Shown: positions 8,748 through 18,582 of the stretch, piece after piece
Layout: each line of letters opens with the position of its first letter
Numbering within the stretch: position 1 is the stretch's first letter
DNA from: Halanaerobium saccharolyticum
Lineage (GTDB): Bacteria > Bacillota > Halanaerobiia > Halanaerobiales > Halanaerobiaceae
Length of the DNA: 64,000 nt
Assembly (NCBI RefSeq): GCF_004362045.1
Contig: NZ_SNWX01000001.1
Span: 124,001 to 188,000 of the forward strand
Reading direction: 5' to 3'
Translations under genes and position numbers: made by a program
Notes under the pieces: generated by a model
What the model was told of the DNA's origin: nothing
The model's database searches: none
What the model saw: only the letters and a program-made list of their open reading frames with translations

Positions 8748-8776
8748 TTGAGTTTTAAACCTTAAGATGATATAAT
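8748..8776 (+). promoter_or_regulatory. Sigma-A promoter of secA, with repeated AAACCTTA motif
   Basis: TTGAGT (8748-8753), 17 bases, and TATAAT (8771-8776). The spacer contains AAACCTTAAG (8757-8766). A close copy AAACCTTAGG lies just before the secA ribosome site (8860-8869) and an exact inverted copy CCTAAGGTTT at 8723-8732. The rest of the 315-base gap between hpf and secA is AT-rich and shows no gene. Confidence 0.6.
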
Positions 8777-8880
8777 TACTTTGATTGAGATAGTGAAAAT
8801 GAAATAAATTAATAAAATGGCTGAAACTATTAAAATAAGATTAAAAATTATTAGGTCTTAAACCTTAGGGAGGAAGATAA

Positions 8881-11448
8881 ATGTTTGAGTTCCTCAAGAA
8901 CTTATTTAAAGATGCAAATGAAAAAGAACTGGAAAAATTAGAACCAATTGTAGAGCAAATTAATTCGCTGGAGCCTGAGATGCAGCTTTTAAGTGATCAG
9001 GAATTAAAGGCAAAAACAGAAGAATTTAAAAATAGACATCAAAATGGTGAGAGTCTGGACGATCTTTTAGTGGAGGCTTTTGCTGTCGTGCGGGAGGCTT
9101 CGCAGAGGGCAACAGAAGCTGGATTTCGGCATTATGATGTTCAGCTGATTGGGGGTATTGTACTTCATCAGGGCAAAATAGCAGAGATGAAAACCGGTGA
9201 AGGTAAAACTCTGGCCGCAACTCTGCCTGTTTATTTAAATGCCCTGACAGGTAAAGGTGTCCATGTAGTAACTGTTAACGACTATCTGGCCGAAAGAGAT
9301 AGTGAATGGATGGGCCAGATTTATCGTTTTTTGGGAATGTCAGTCGGTGTAATTTTAAGCGGCATGACTCCTGCTGAGAGACGGGAGGCCTATAACTGTG
9401 ATATTACCTATGGTACCAATAATGAGTTTGGATTTGATTATCTGCGGGATAACATGGCCTATAAGGAAGAAGATCTGGTGCAGCGGGAACACCACTACGC
9501 AATTTTAGATGAGGTTGACAGTATTTTAATTGATGAGGCCCGGACCCCCCTTATTATTTCGGGACCGGTCCAGGAAAAAAGTTCAGATTACCGCAAGTTT
9601 AATCGAGTAATTCCTGCTTTAAAACGGGAAGAAGATTATGAGATTGATGAGAAAAATAAGCTGGTAACTTTAACTGAAGCTGGAGTAGAAAAAGCAGAGA
9701 AAAAATTGAAGGTAGATAATCTGTATTCAGAAGAAAACTTTAAGCTCAATCATCAGTTAAATCAGGCCTTAAAAGCTCATACCTTAATGAAAAAAGACAG
9801 AGATTATATTGTTAAAGACGGAGCGGTAAAAATTGTGGATGAATTTACCGGCCGGGTAATGGAAGGCCGCCGCTACAGTGAGGGTCTGCATCAGGCTATT
9901 GAGGCTAAAGAAGGGGTAGAGGTCCAGAAAGGAAGTCAGACCTTTGCCAAAATCACCCTGCAGAACTTTTTTAGAATGTATGATAAACTGTCCGGAATGA
10001 CTGGTACTGCCGAAACTGAAGAAGAAGAATTTATTAAAATTTACGATATGCCGGTTGTGGTTGTTCCGACAAATGAGCCGATGATTAGAGATGATCTGCC
10101 TGATCTGGTATTTACCAATAAAGAGGCTAAATATAAAAATGTGATTGGAGAAATTAAAAGATTATACGAAAAAGGTCAGCCGGTACTGGTCGGTACAGCT
10201 GATATAGAAAATTCCGAAATGCTGAGTCGGGAACTGAAAAGAGTAAGTGTACCACACGAAGTTCTAAATGCGAAAAACCATGAACGAGAAGCGGAAATCA
10301 TAAAAGATGCCGGACAGAAAAAAAGTGTAACCATTGCGACCAACATGGCCGGTCGGGGTACCGACATTGTTTTAGGTGAAGGTGTTGTAGAACTCGGTGG
10401 TCTCCATGTTTTAGGTACTGAGCGGCACGAAAGTCGTCGGATTGACAATCAGCTGCGTGGTCGTGCTGGTCGTCAGGGAGATCCAGGGTCTTCACAGTTT
10501 TATGTATCACTAGAAGATGATCTTTTAAGGCTCTTTGGTTCCGATAAAATCAATGGTATTCTGGATAAACTGGGTGTGGATGAAGACCAGCCGGTTGAGC
10601 ACAAGATGATATCTAATTCAATTGAGCGGGCCCAGCAGAAAGTCGAAAGCCGCAACTTTGATATCAGAAAAGCAATTTTAGAATATGATGATGTCTTAAA
10701 TAAACAGCGGGAAGTTATTTATGGACAGCGTAAAACCCTGCTGACCACAGAAGAACTGGAAGAAAAGATTGCCGGGATGCTCGAACAGCTCCTGGGAGAT
10801 GTAATGGAGATGTTTATTTCCGAAGATTTACACCCTGATGAATGGGATTTAGAGGGAATGCTCGAGTATTTACATGGAATTGGACTGGCCCGAGATGTCG
10901 AAACTGCTGAGATTAAAGGTCAGGAGCGGTCTGAGATCAAAGAAAAAATTACTCTCAGTTCTCTTGCTTCCTATCAATCCAAGCGGGAAAAGATTGATTC
11001 TGAGCGCTTTAATAAAATAATCAAATTCCTGGCACTAAGGGTAATTGACCGTAAGTGGATGACTCACCTTGATAATATGGATGAGCTGAGACAGGGAATT
11101 GGACTGAGAGCTGTTGGTCAAAAAGATCCGCTGACAGAGTATAAATTCGAATCTTTTGATATGTTTAACGAACTGACATCTTCCATCAGAGAAGATATTG
11201 TAGAAACCGCCTTTAAGGTTGAAGTTGAAGAAAGAGAAAATATGCCCAGCCAGCAGATTAATCAGCGTCAGCTGAATTATTCTTCGCCGGAGGCTGCTTT
11301 AGAAGGTCAGGCAAAAGGTAATGATAAAAGTAATGCTGGTGACGGCAGTATTGGTCAGGCAACTGTTGTTAAGGAAGAAGAACCCGGACGTAATGATCCC
11401 TGTCCCTGCGGCAGTGGTAAAAAATATAAAAAGTGTTGTGGGAGATGA
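8881..11448 (+). CDS. secA: Preprotein translocase ATPase SecA
   Basis: 855 residues, full length. Motifs in order: Walker [12 protein letters not shown] (about residue 103), the [23 protein letters not shown]-box region, the preprotein cross-linking domain, NMAGRGTDI and [13 protein letters not shown] of the second motor domain, and a C-terminal zinc-binding SEC-C motif ([13 protein letters not shown]). SecA drives proteins through SecYEG at the cytoplasmic membrane. GGGAGGAAG lies 5 bases before the ATG. The prfB gene follows so closely that the ribosome site of prfB lies in the last codons of secA. Confidence 0.98.
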   Translation: MFEFLKNLFKDANEKELEKLEPIVEQINSLEPEMQLLSDQELKAKTEEFKNRHQNGESLDDLLVEAFAVVREASQRATEAGFRHYDVQLIGGIVLHQGKIAEMKTGEGKTLAATLPVYLNALTGKGVHVVTVNDYLAERDSEWMGQIYRFLGMSVGVILSGMTPAERREAYNCDITYGTNNEFGFDYLRDNMAYKEEDLVQREHHYAILDEVDSILIDEARTPLIISGPVQEKSSDYRKFNRVIPALKREEDYEIDEKNKLVTLTEAGVEKAEKKLKVDNLYSEENFKLNHQLNQALKAHTLMKKDRDYIVKDGAVKIVDEFTGRVMEGRRYSEGLHQAIEAKEGVEVQKGSQTFAKITLQNFFRMYDKLSGMTGTAETEEEEFIKIYDMPVVVVPTNEPMIRDDLPDLVFTNKEAKYKNVIGEIKRLYEKGQPVLVGTADIENSEMLSRELKRVSVPHEVLNAKNHEREAEIIKDAGQKKSVTIATNMAGRGTDIVLGEGVVELGGLHVLGTERHESRRIDNQLRGRAGRQGDPGSSQFYVSLEDDLLRLFGSDKINGILDKLGVDEDQPVEHKMISNSIERAQQKVESRNFDIRKAILEYDDVLNKQREVIYGQRKTLLTTEELEEKIAGMLEQLLGDVMEMFISEDLHPDEWDLEGMLEYLHGIGLARDVETAEIKGQERSEIKEKITLSSLASYQSKREKIDSERFNKIIKFLALRVIDRKWMTHLDNMDELRQGIGLRAVGQKDPLTEYKFESFDMFNELTSSIREDIVETAFKVEVEERENMPSQQINQRQLNYSSPEAALEGQAKGNDKSNAGDGSIGQATVVKEEEPGRNDPCPCGSGKKYKKCCGR

Positions 11449-11453
11449 TTGTA

Positions 11454-12555
11454 GTGAATAATAATTTTAAAGAACATTTTTCAGAGTTAAAAGATAGATT
11501 TCAGGATTTGAGTGATTTACTTTGACCGGGAAAGACTGCTGCAGAACAAAAAAGAGATAGAAGCAGAGATGGCAGCGGGTGGATTCTGGGATGATAAGGA
11601 AAATGCACGTCATAAATCACAGAAGCTGGATCGGATCAAAAAACGCATGCAGGTTATCAATCAGCTGGAAGAAAAATTTGAAGAAGCTGAAGTTTATTTT
11701 GAGCTGGCAGCAGAGGAAGATGAAAGCTTAGCCAGTGAACTTAGAGTGACTTTAACTGAGCTGGAAAAAGAGCTCGAAAAACTTGAGCTTAAGCTGCGCC
11801 TGAATGAACCCTATGATGATCATAATGCAATTCTTTCTATTCATCCCGGGGCCGGAGGTACTGAATCTCAGGACTGGGCTCAGATGCTGCTTCGAATGTA
11901 CAGCCGCTGGGCAGAGTCAAATGGATATCAACTGCAGACTCTAGATTTTAATCCGGGAGAAGAAGCCGGAATTAAAAGTGTGACCCTGATGATCAGTGGG
12001 GATTATGCCTATGGTTATTTAAAAGGAGAAAAAGGGGTGCACCGTCTGGTTAGAATCTCTCCTTTTGATTCCTCAGGCCGGAGACATACTTCTTTTGCTT
12101 CGGTTGATGTCATGCCGGAGATTGATGATGATATAGAGGTTGATATTGATGAAAGCGACTTAAAAATAGATACCTATCGGGCAAGTGGGGCCGGAGGTCA
12201 GCATGTAAATAAAACTGATTCCGCAGTCCGGATTACCCACCAACCGACCGGGGTTGTGGTTCAGTGTCAGAATGAACGTTCACAGCATAAAAACAAGGCA
12301 ACTGCAATGAAAATCTTAACTTCCAAACTGCTGGAGCTGAAAGAAGAAGCTCAGGCCGAAAAGATTGATGAATTAGGTGGAGAGCACAAAGAAATTGCCT
12401 GGGGAAGCCAGATTCGCTCCTATGTTTTTCATCCTTATAATCTGATTAAAGATCACCGGACTGATTTTGAAGAGGGTAATATTGATAAGGTGATGGATGG
12501 TTATCTGGATGAATTTATAGAAGCCTATTTAAAATATAAAAGTTCAAGGCAATAA
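11454..12555 (+). CDS. prfB: Peptide chain release factor 2, programmed +1 frameshift
   Basis: Translation starts at GTG 11454, with GGGAG at 11440-11444 (an ATG at 11445 is too close to that site). It reads 23 codons to CTT, meets an in-frame TGA at 11523 and continues in the +1 frame at GAC 11524. The CTT TGA C site is the classic RF2 autoregulatory frameshift: low RF2 delays termination at UGA and lets the ribosome slip. The product is about 366 residues, with the tripeptide anticodon SPF (ISPFDSSGRRHTSF) and the catalytic GGQ (ASGAGGQHVNKT). It releases peptides at UGA and UAA. The part downstream of the TGA is an open frame on its own, so automated calls may miss the start. Confidence 0.95.
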
Positions 12556-12574
12556 TTATTATATAGAGGAAAAG

Positions 12575-14536
12575 GTGAATTGGTTGAAGAAAATACTAAT
12601 CGGAATTATTTTAATAACCTTTATTGCTGCCGCCTGGACTCTGACTGCAAGAATAGATCAGGTTGATCAGAGCTCAGGGGTAGAAATAGTAATTGATGGA
12701 GAAGCTTATTTAGAGCTGAAATCTCTTGCTCCAGAGATTAATCTGCAGAAATTAAAGAAAAACGGAGTTACTGCACTGGCAGTTTATCAGCAGAGCTTAG
12801 AAGATTTTCTGGATAGTGGGGCTCTAAAAAGAGTTGAAGCTCTGGATCTAATTTTAGCAGGAAATGAACTGCAGACAGAGCTTGAAAATAATGAGATAAA
12901 TATTGGTCAGCTCGAAAATTCAGCGTTATTTGCAGTTTTCAGTGATTCTTTAAGAAAACAGCTTAATAATTTAGCATCTGGACTGGCTGCCGAATACTCA
13001 GCTAAATTTTTTGAGACAGCTGAGTATGATTTTATTTATTTTCCCAAATGGCATGAGCAGCTTAAAGATTTAAACCTGGGTTTTAATGCCGATCAGGTGC
13101 GGGAAGCCAGGGAGTTGGGTCTAAAGGTTGTCTATCGCAGTAATAATAAGTTAAATGCTCTTTCTGCCCTGAAAAATAACCTGGAATTATTAAGTCCGGA
13201 GTATTTGATTTTTGATGGGGAGGAAATAACTGGTTATCCAGGTAGAATTGAAGAAACTGCAGCCTTAATGCAGGAGCATAATTTGATTTTTGGAAAGATA
13301 GAAGCCTTTATTGCTGCTCAGGCTGGAGCAGATAAATTAGCTAAATTGAATGATTACCAGCTGCTGCGAACTCACAGCATGCAGCAGGAAGAAGTAGAAC
13401 AGGCTGACAGCCAGGAAATTATTAATCGTTATTTACTTTCTGTTAGAGAAAGAAGTGTCAGAGTTCTTTATCATAAACCCTATCTTGAGGGCAATCAGCT
13501 GGCAGAGAGGAATCTGGAGCTGCTTGCTGCTTTAAGTTCCCGCCTGGAAGCTGAAGGTTATCAGCCCGGAAGTGCAGAACCAGTATCATATTTTAGTAAT
13601 TCCAGCTGGCATCTGCTGGCGATTCTGTTGGGAGTAACAGCTGCCGGTATTTTACTTCTAAATTATTTTACAGCTTTTAAATATTCTGGAATAATGAATT
13701 TCTTCTTTCTGGCTGCAGCTGTAGCGGGAATTTTTCTTCTGCAGTCCGGTAGAGAAATTTTATTAAGGCAGATCACTGCACTTGGTTCAGCGGTTATTTT
13801 TCCTTCCCTGGCAGTAATTATTTTTCTGCTGGAAAAAGATAGAGGAGGAGAAAAACTGGAGGGTGGATTCAGTCTGGCTTTTGTTTTCTTCAATTTCACT
13901 GCCGCTGTTATCACAGCTCTGATTGGTGGAGTTTTTGTAAGTGCTGCTTTAAACAGCAGTGAATTTATTTTTAAAATTAATTCTTTTAGAGGAGTAAAAC
14001 TTGCCTTTCTGCTGCCCCTGATTATAATTTCTCTTTATTATTTATTTCAGCCCGGAAGCAAAAATTTGAGGCAGGAGATTCCACGCCTGCTGGAAAAAGT
14101 TATTAAAGTAAAGCATATTATTCTGGCCGGTGTACTGGCCCTGATTGCAGTTATCTATATCGGGAGGACCGGGAACTTTCCGCTGCTGCCGGTTCCAGCC
14201 TGGGAATTAACTATTCGCAGTCTGCTGGAAAAAGTCCTGTATGTCAGGCCGCGTTTTAAAGAATTTTTAATTGGACATCCACTTTTTATCTTTGCCCTTT
14301 ATCTGGGTGCGAAAAAGAGAAAAGAATTATACTTTTATCCCCTGCTGATGCTTGCTTCAGTAGGAGTGATTACAACTGTTAATACCTTTTCTCATCTCCA
14401 TACACCGGTGATGATTTCACTGCTCAGGACTTTTCATGCTTACTGGTTGAGTTTTGGAGTGGCTCTAGTTTTAATTGGTTTTTATAAATTATTTAATTAT
14501 CTTTATCAAAAATATTATTTTACCGGGGTTAAATAA
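12575..14536 (+). CDS. DUF5693-like polytopic membrane protein of a cell-wall polymer locus
   Basis: 653 residues. One N-terminal membrane span (about 5-24) is followed by an extracytoplasmic domain of about 320 residues. Its pattern (YLIFDGEEITGYPG) suggests a barrel-like fold of unknown activity. The C-terminal half is polytopic, with about 8-9 hydrophobic segments from residue 348 onward. It starts at GTG 12575 or TTG 12584; AGAGGAAAAGGTG could serve either. Its stop codon overlaps the csaB start. Similar proteins lie next to csaB and wecG/tagA homologs in other Firmicutes, so a role in secondary cell-wall polysaccharide assembly or export is likely but unproven. Confidence 0.65.
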   Translation: MNWLKKILIGIILITFIAAAWTLTARIDQVDQSSGVEIVIDGEAYLELKSLAPEINLQKLKKNGVTALAVYQQSLEDFLDSGALKRVEALDLILAGNELQTELENNEINIGQLENSALFAVFSDSLRKQLNNLASGLAAEYSAKFFETAEYDFIYFPKWHEQLKDLNLGFNADQVREARELGLKVVYRSNNKLNALSALKNNLELLSPEYLIFDGEEITGYPGRIEETAALMQEHNLIFGKIEAFIAAQAGADKLAKLNDYQLLRTHSMQQEEVEQADSQEIINRYLLSVRERSVRVLYHKPYLEGNQLAERNLELLAALSSRLEAEGYQPGSAEPVSYFSNSSWHLLAILLGVTAAGILLLNYFTAFKYSGIMNFFFLAAAVAGIFLLQSGREILLRQITALGSAVIFPSLAVIIFLLEKDRGGEKLEGGFSLAFVFFNFTAAVITALIGGVFVSAALNSSEFIFKINSFRGVKLAFLLPLIIISLYYLFQPGSKNLRQEIPRLLEKVIKVKHIILAGVLALIAVIYIGRTGNFPLLPVPAWELTIRSLLEKVLYVRPRFKEFLIGHPLFIFALYLGAKKRKELYFYPLLMLASVGVITTVNTFSHLHTPVMISLLRTFHAYWLSFGVALVLIGFYKLFNYLYQKYYFTGVK

Positions 14537-15606
14537 TGAAAAAAATTGTAATTTCAGGTTATTATGGTTTTAACAATCTTGGGGACGAGGCTGTTTTAGC
14601 GGGGATAAGCTCACTTTTAAAAAACAATAAAGAAGAACTTAAAATAACTGTTCTTTCAGCCAGTCCGCAAAACACAGCTGAACTCTACAATCTTAATGCT
14701 GTCAGTCGGACTTCTCTGATTCAGATTGCGGCTGCTCTGGCTGAGGCCGATCTTTTTATCAGTGGAGGGGGCAGCCTGCTGCAGGACGTTACCGGCAGTT
14801 TTTCTGTTCCCTATTATCTGGGGCTTGCCTGGCTGGCAAAAATTCAGGGTACTAAAATAGTTTTTTATGCTCAGGGTGTCGGTCCGCTCAATAAATGGTG
14901 GAGCCAGAAATTAACTGCTCTGACACTAAATAGATTTGAACTGCTGGGAGTGAGAGATCAAAGTTCAAAGAAGCTTCTGGAGGAGATTGGTGTCAAAAAA
15001 GAAATTGAGCTGACAGTTGATCCTGTTTTTGCTCTTTATGATCCTCTAAATAATATGAGGCAGCAGATTAAGGGGAAAATAGAAGTTGGAATTTCGGTCA
15101 GACCCTGGCCAGTTGATTATATCTCAGAGCTTGCTGCAGGTTTAAATCATTTTGCCAGGGACAAAAATGTTAAATTTATTTTGTTTCCGATGCACCAGGG
15201 CTCAGATGAAAAAATTTCGAGACAGTTAAAAAACAGCTTGAAGGCTGAAGCTGAGATTTGTGAGCTTCCATCAGGTCCGGAAGAAGCGTTAGAAGAATTT
15301 TCTCAGCTTGATCTATTTGTTGGAGTACGGCTGCACAGCCTGATTTTTGCTCTGCTAAATCAAATTCCACTGCTGGCCTTAAGCTATGATCCTAAAATTG
15401 AAGGATTGATGGCCGGGCTTGATTATCTGCCCCTGATCAGACTGGAAGACTTAGAGGCAGAAAAAGCAGCAGCTGAGCTGGAAGCTGTTTTTGCAGAAAG
15501 GTACAGTCTGCGCAAAAAAATAAAAGAATTTTTAGAGCAGAAAAAGGAAGAAGCTGAAAACTTTGCGGAACTGGTTTTAGAGGAGGTTGACTCTTGCGAA
15601 AGCTGA
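14536..15606 (+). CDS. csaB: Polysaccharide pyruvyl transferase CsaB
   Basis: 356 residues. The N-terminus ISGYYGFNNLGDEAVLAGI, the SGGGSLLQD loop and the VGVRLHSLIFAL motif are typical of CsaB/PssM-type pyruvyl transferases. CsaB adds ketal-linked pyruvate from PEP to cell-wall polysaccharide; S-layer homology (SLH) domains bind the pyruvylated polymer. The ATG overlaps the stop of the preceding membrane protein, and the next glycosyltransferase starts inside csaB, so the three are one translational unit. Confidence 0.9.
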   Translation: MKKIVISGYYGFNNLGDEAVLAGISSLLKNNKEELKITVLSASPQNTAELYNLNAVSRTSLIQIAAALAEADLFISGGGSLLQDVTGSFSVPYYLGLAWLAKIQGTKIVFYAQGVGPLNKWWSQKLTALTLNRFELLGVRDQSSKKLLEEIGVKKEIELTVDPVFALYDPLNNMRQQIKGKIEVGISVRPWPVDYISELAAGLNHFARDKNVKFILFPMHQGSDEKISRQLKNSLKAEAEICELPSGPEEALEEFSQLDLFVGVRLHSLIFALLNQIPLLALSYDPKIEGLMAGLDYLPLIRLEDLEAEKAAAELEAVFAERYSLRKKIKEFLEQKKEEAENFAELVLEEVDSCES

Positions 15607-16328
15607 TAAAAATACTGGATGTAGATATTGACAGGGTCAACCTTGAGCAGGCAGTAGAGAGAGTTAGAGAGTTAATTGTTGATCACAATCGCCCTTCGTT
15701 AGTGGTAACTCCAAATTCGGAAATGCTGGCCCTGGCTGCTGAGGACAGGGAGCTGGCACGGATTTTGAATTCGGCTGATCTGGCAACTGCAGATGGAATT
15801 GGAGTGGTTATTGCTTCTAAAATTATGAGAGAACCGCTGCAGGAAAGAGTTGCTGGATTTGACTTGATCAGTCTGCTGTTTCAGGAAATGGCGGAAGCTG
15901 ATATTAATTTTTATTTTCTGGGTGGAAAGCCCGGGATTGTTGATCAGGCAGCTGCAAATTTGAAAGAAAAGTATCCTGCTTTAAATATTTCAGGTTATCA
16001 CCATGGTTATTTAGATCAGGAAAAGCAGGAAAAGGTGATTTCCGAAATAAATGAGAAGAATATTGATCTGCTGCTGGTGGGAATGGGAGTCCCCCTGCAG
16101 GAAAAATTTCTGGATAATAATTTAGAGAAATTAAATGTGGGAGCTGCAGTTACAGTTGGCGGCAGTTTTGATGTGCTGGCCGGAGAGGTAAAGCGAGCAC
16201 CACTCTGGATGCAAAAAGCTGCTCTAGAATGGTTTTACAGACTGCTGCAGGAACCATCTCGTTTTGGCAGAATATTATCTCTGCCTAAATTTATATTTTT
16301 AGTAATCAAATCGGAATATTTTAGTTAA
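15594..16328 (+). CDS. WecG/TagA/CpsF family glycosyltransferase
   Basis: 244 residues. Family motifs are present: VTPNSEMLALA, the catalytic-region TADGIGVV (conserved Asp), FFLGGKPG, LLVGMGVPLQEKF, and a C-terminal WMQKAALEWFYRLLQEPSRFGR segment. Members transfer N-acetylmannosamine(uronic acid) to a lipid-linked sugar in teichoic acid or enterobacterial common antigen synthesis. With csaB it probably builds the pyruvylated wall polymer. The start is TTG 15594 behind TTTAGAGGAGG, overlapping csaB by 13 bases. Confidence 0.88.
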   Translation: MRKLIKILDVDIDRVNLEQAVERVRELIVDHNRPSLVVTPNSEMLALAAEDRELARILNSADLATADGIGVVIASKIMREPLQERVAGFDLISLLFQEMAEADINFYFLGGKPGIVDQAAANLKEKYPALNISGYHHGYLDQEKQEKVISEINEKNIDLLLVGMGVPLQEKFLDNNLEKLNVGAAVTVGGSFDVLAGEVKRAPLWMQKAALEWFYRLLQEPSRFGRILSLPKFIFLVIKSEYFS

Positions 16329-16373
16329 GATTATTTTTGAACAGGGAGAGAAGTTTATAAGGGGGAAGATAAT

Positions 16374-17216
16374 TTGAAAAAAAGAACAATTATCGATTAT
16401 CTGGGAATCACAGTTGGTTCTTTTTTGATTGCCCTGGCTTTAACTGTGTTTCTGGTTCCAAATAAAATTGCTGCTGGTGGAGTCAGCGGTCTGGCAACTG
16501 TTATTTATTATATAACATCATTTCCCATCGGGATTACAATGCTGATTATCAATATACCGCTTTTTTTGGCCGGGCTTAAAATCATGGGAACCAGCTTTGG
16601 AATGCGGACAATTTATGGTATAATCACTCTTTCAGTATTTACGGATCTGCTGCAGCCGCATATGTCAGCTCTGACTGATGATCTGCTTCTGGCTTCAATC
16701 TATGGGGGAGTAGTCGGTGGAATTGGACTGGGAATAGTTTTTCGTTCCCGGGGAACTACCGGTGGCACAGATATGATTGCCTCACTGATTAATTATTTTA
16801 CCGGGATTACTGTGGGGGAGGGACTTTTAATTGCTGATGGAGTTGTGGTAACCCTTGCCGGAGTCTTTTTCAATCTGGAAGTGGCACTTTATGCGGCAGT
16901 TACTATTTTTATCACTTCTCAAACTATAGATGTTGTCCAGGAAGGCTTGAATTTCAAAAAAGGAGTGCTGATTATCTCTGATCAGGCGGATCAGATTAGA
17001 CAGATGGTAGTTAATGATTTAAACCGCGGGATCACCGAATTTGAGGCAAAAGGTGGTTATACAGGTAACAGAAAACAGGTGCTGCTCTGTATTATTTCTC
17101 GTTCAGAAGTATCAGAACTAAAAAAAGCAGTTTCGAAAATAGATAAGGATGCCTTTGTAATTATCAGTGATGTTCACGAAGTACTTGGAGAAGGATTTAC
17201 GGAAATAGCACATTAA
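16374..17216 (+). CDS. YitT family membrane protein
   Basis: 280 residues. Five or six hydrophobic segments (about 10-170) form the YitT_membrane domain with glycine-rich AAGGVSGLATV and RGTTGGTDMIA loops. A C-terminal cytoplasmic DUF2179 domain (about 205-280) follows, with KGGYTGNRKQVLLCIISR. The function of the family is not established; transport or small-ligand sensing has been suggested. The start is TTG behind AAGGGGGAAG, 45 bases after the glycosyltransferase. Confidence 0.9.
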   Translation: MKKRTIIDYLGITVGSFLIALALTVFLVPNKIAAGGVSGLATVIYYITSFPIGITMLIINIPLFLAGLKIMGTSFGMRTIYGIITLSVFTDLLQPHMSALTDDLLLASIYGGVVGGIGLGIVFRSRGTTGGTDMIASLINYFTGITVGEGLLIADGVVVTLAGVFFNLEVALYAAVTIFITSQTIDVVQEGLNFKKGVLIISDQADQIRQMVVNDLNRGITEFEAKGGYTGNRKQVLLCIISRSEVSELKKAVSKIDKDAFVIISDVHEVLGEGFTEIAH

Positions 17217-17310
17217 TTGACTTTTTGAATTGGAGACAGTGCAGGAGATTTTTAGGTTCAGGATTTATCAATTTTATTATTAGAAATTAAGAAAGCAGGT
17301 GGCGTAGTTA

Positions 17311-18543
17311 ATGAAAAAAATAAGACAAAAATTAAACAATAAATTTTGGTTAATAGCTCTAGCGTTTTTACTTCTATTTACATTTGCAGTTTCTGCTCAG
17401 GATGATGGTGCAGCAGAGCAGCTGCCGCAAAAGCAGCAGCAGGAAGAAAATTATACTAAGGCAGATGCATTTCAGGATGTTATGTTTTTGCTGCAGAATT
17501 ATTATGTTGAAGATGTAAAATTTGAAACTCTGATTGAAGGTGCCATAGATGGAATGTTAAATAAAGTGGACCGTTATTCTTATTTTATGTCTGCTTCTGA
17601 ATATCAAGAAATGCAGCAGGAATATGAAGGTCATTACGGTGGAATTGGAATTGTAATTACTATGAGAGATAATAAGCTGACAATTGTATCTCCAATTAAA
17701 AATACTCCTGGCGAAAGAGCTGGATTGAGAGCAGGAGATATAATTACTGCAATTAACGGCAAGAAAACTGCTGAGATGTCACAGATGAAAGCAGTAGATC
17801 TGATGCGCGGGAAAGAAGGTACAGATGTAACACTGACCATTTCCCGGGGAGATGAAGAACCATTTGATGTTAAAATTACTCGCGAAGATATAGAGGTTCC
17901 TTATGTAGAAAAAGAAATGAAAACTGAGAAAATTGGTTATATCAGTCTGGCTCAGTTTATTGAAAATGTGGGAACAAAGGTTGAAACTGCAGTTTCTGAT
18001 TTGAAAGAGCAGGGTGCCCAGGGTATTATTCTTGACTTAAGAAACAATCCAGGCGGTCTCTTAAATGAAGCAGTTAATGTTGCTTCAGTATTTTTAGAGG
18101 AAGGGGTTGTAGTTTCGGTCAGGCAAAAGGATAAGACTGAAAGAATTTTAAAAGTTAATCAGGAGATTGAGTCACATCCAGAAATCCCATTAATTATTTT
18201 GATTAATAAAGGTTCTGCCAGTGCTTCGGAAATTGTGGCAGGTGCTGTAAAAGATTATGATCGAGGTAAGTTAATTGGGACCACTACTTTTGGTAAAGGA
18301 GTTGTACAATCTGTAATCCCACTTAAGGACGGTTCTGCAGTTAGTTTAACTACTGCCCGTTATTATACTCCTGATGGAAATTATATTCATGAAAAGGGAA
18401 TTAAGCCCGATACAAAAGTGGAATTAGATATGGAAGCTGTACAAAAAGACGGCAGTGATAATCAGCTGCAGAAGGCCATAGACGAAATGGAGAACATGAT
18501 TTTTGTACGTGAGTTTCAGGATAAAAAGGCAGCAGGTCAATAA
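17311..18543 (+). CDS. ctpA: C-terminal processing peptidase, S41 family (CtpA/Prc-like)
   Basis: 410 residues. A signal or anchor segment (about 10-30) leads to a Gln-rich linker and an S41 N-terminal region. A PDZ domain follows (about 105-185; YGGIGIVI, GERAGLRAGDIITAINGK), then the protease core. The catalytic serine is in NKGSASASEIVAGA and the lysine in TTFGKGVVQ, a Ser-Lys dyad. It cleaves C-termini of exported proteins. The next genes, for serine catabolism, are 40 bases away but unrelated in function. Confidence 0.93.
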   Translation: MKKIRQKLNNKFWLIALAFLLLFTFAVSAQDDGAAEQLPQKQQQEENYTKADAFQDVMFLLQNYYVEDVKFETLIEGAIDGMLNKVDRYSYFMSASEYQEMQQEYEGHYGGIGIVITMRDNKLTIVSPIKNTPGERAGLRAGDIITAINGKKTAEMSQMKAVDLMRGKEGTDVTLTISRGDEEPFDVKITREDIEVPYVEKEMKTEKIGYISLAQFIENVGTKVETAVSDLKEQGAQGIILDLRNNPGGLLNEAVNVASVFLEEGVVVSVRQKDKTERILKVNQEIESHPEIPLIILINKGSASASEIVAGAVKDYDRGKLIGTTTFGKGVVQSVIPLKDGSAVSLTTARYYTPDGNYIHEKGIKPDTKVELDMEAVQKDGSDNQLQKAIDEMENMIFVREFQDKKAAGQ

Positions 18544-18582
18544 AGATCTGGAAAGACCATTAATATTTAGGAGCTGAATAAA

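Noticed and set aside
8723-8869. RNA switch formed by pairing of CCTAAGGTTT with AAACCTTAGG in the secA leader
   Set aside because: The best promoter (TATAAT at 8771) starts transcription after the first arm, so the pairing could form only if a further upstream promoter is used; kept only as a DNA-motif observation.
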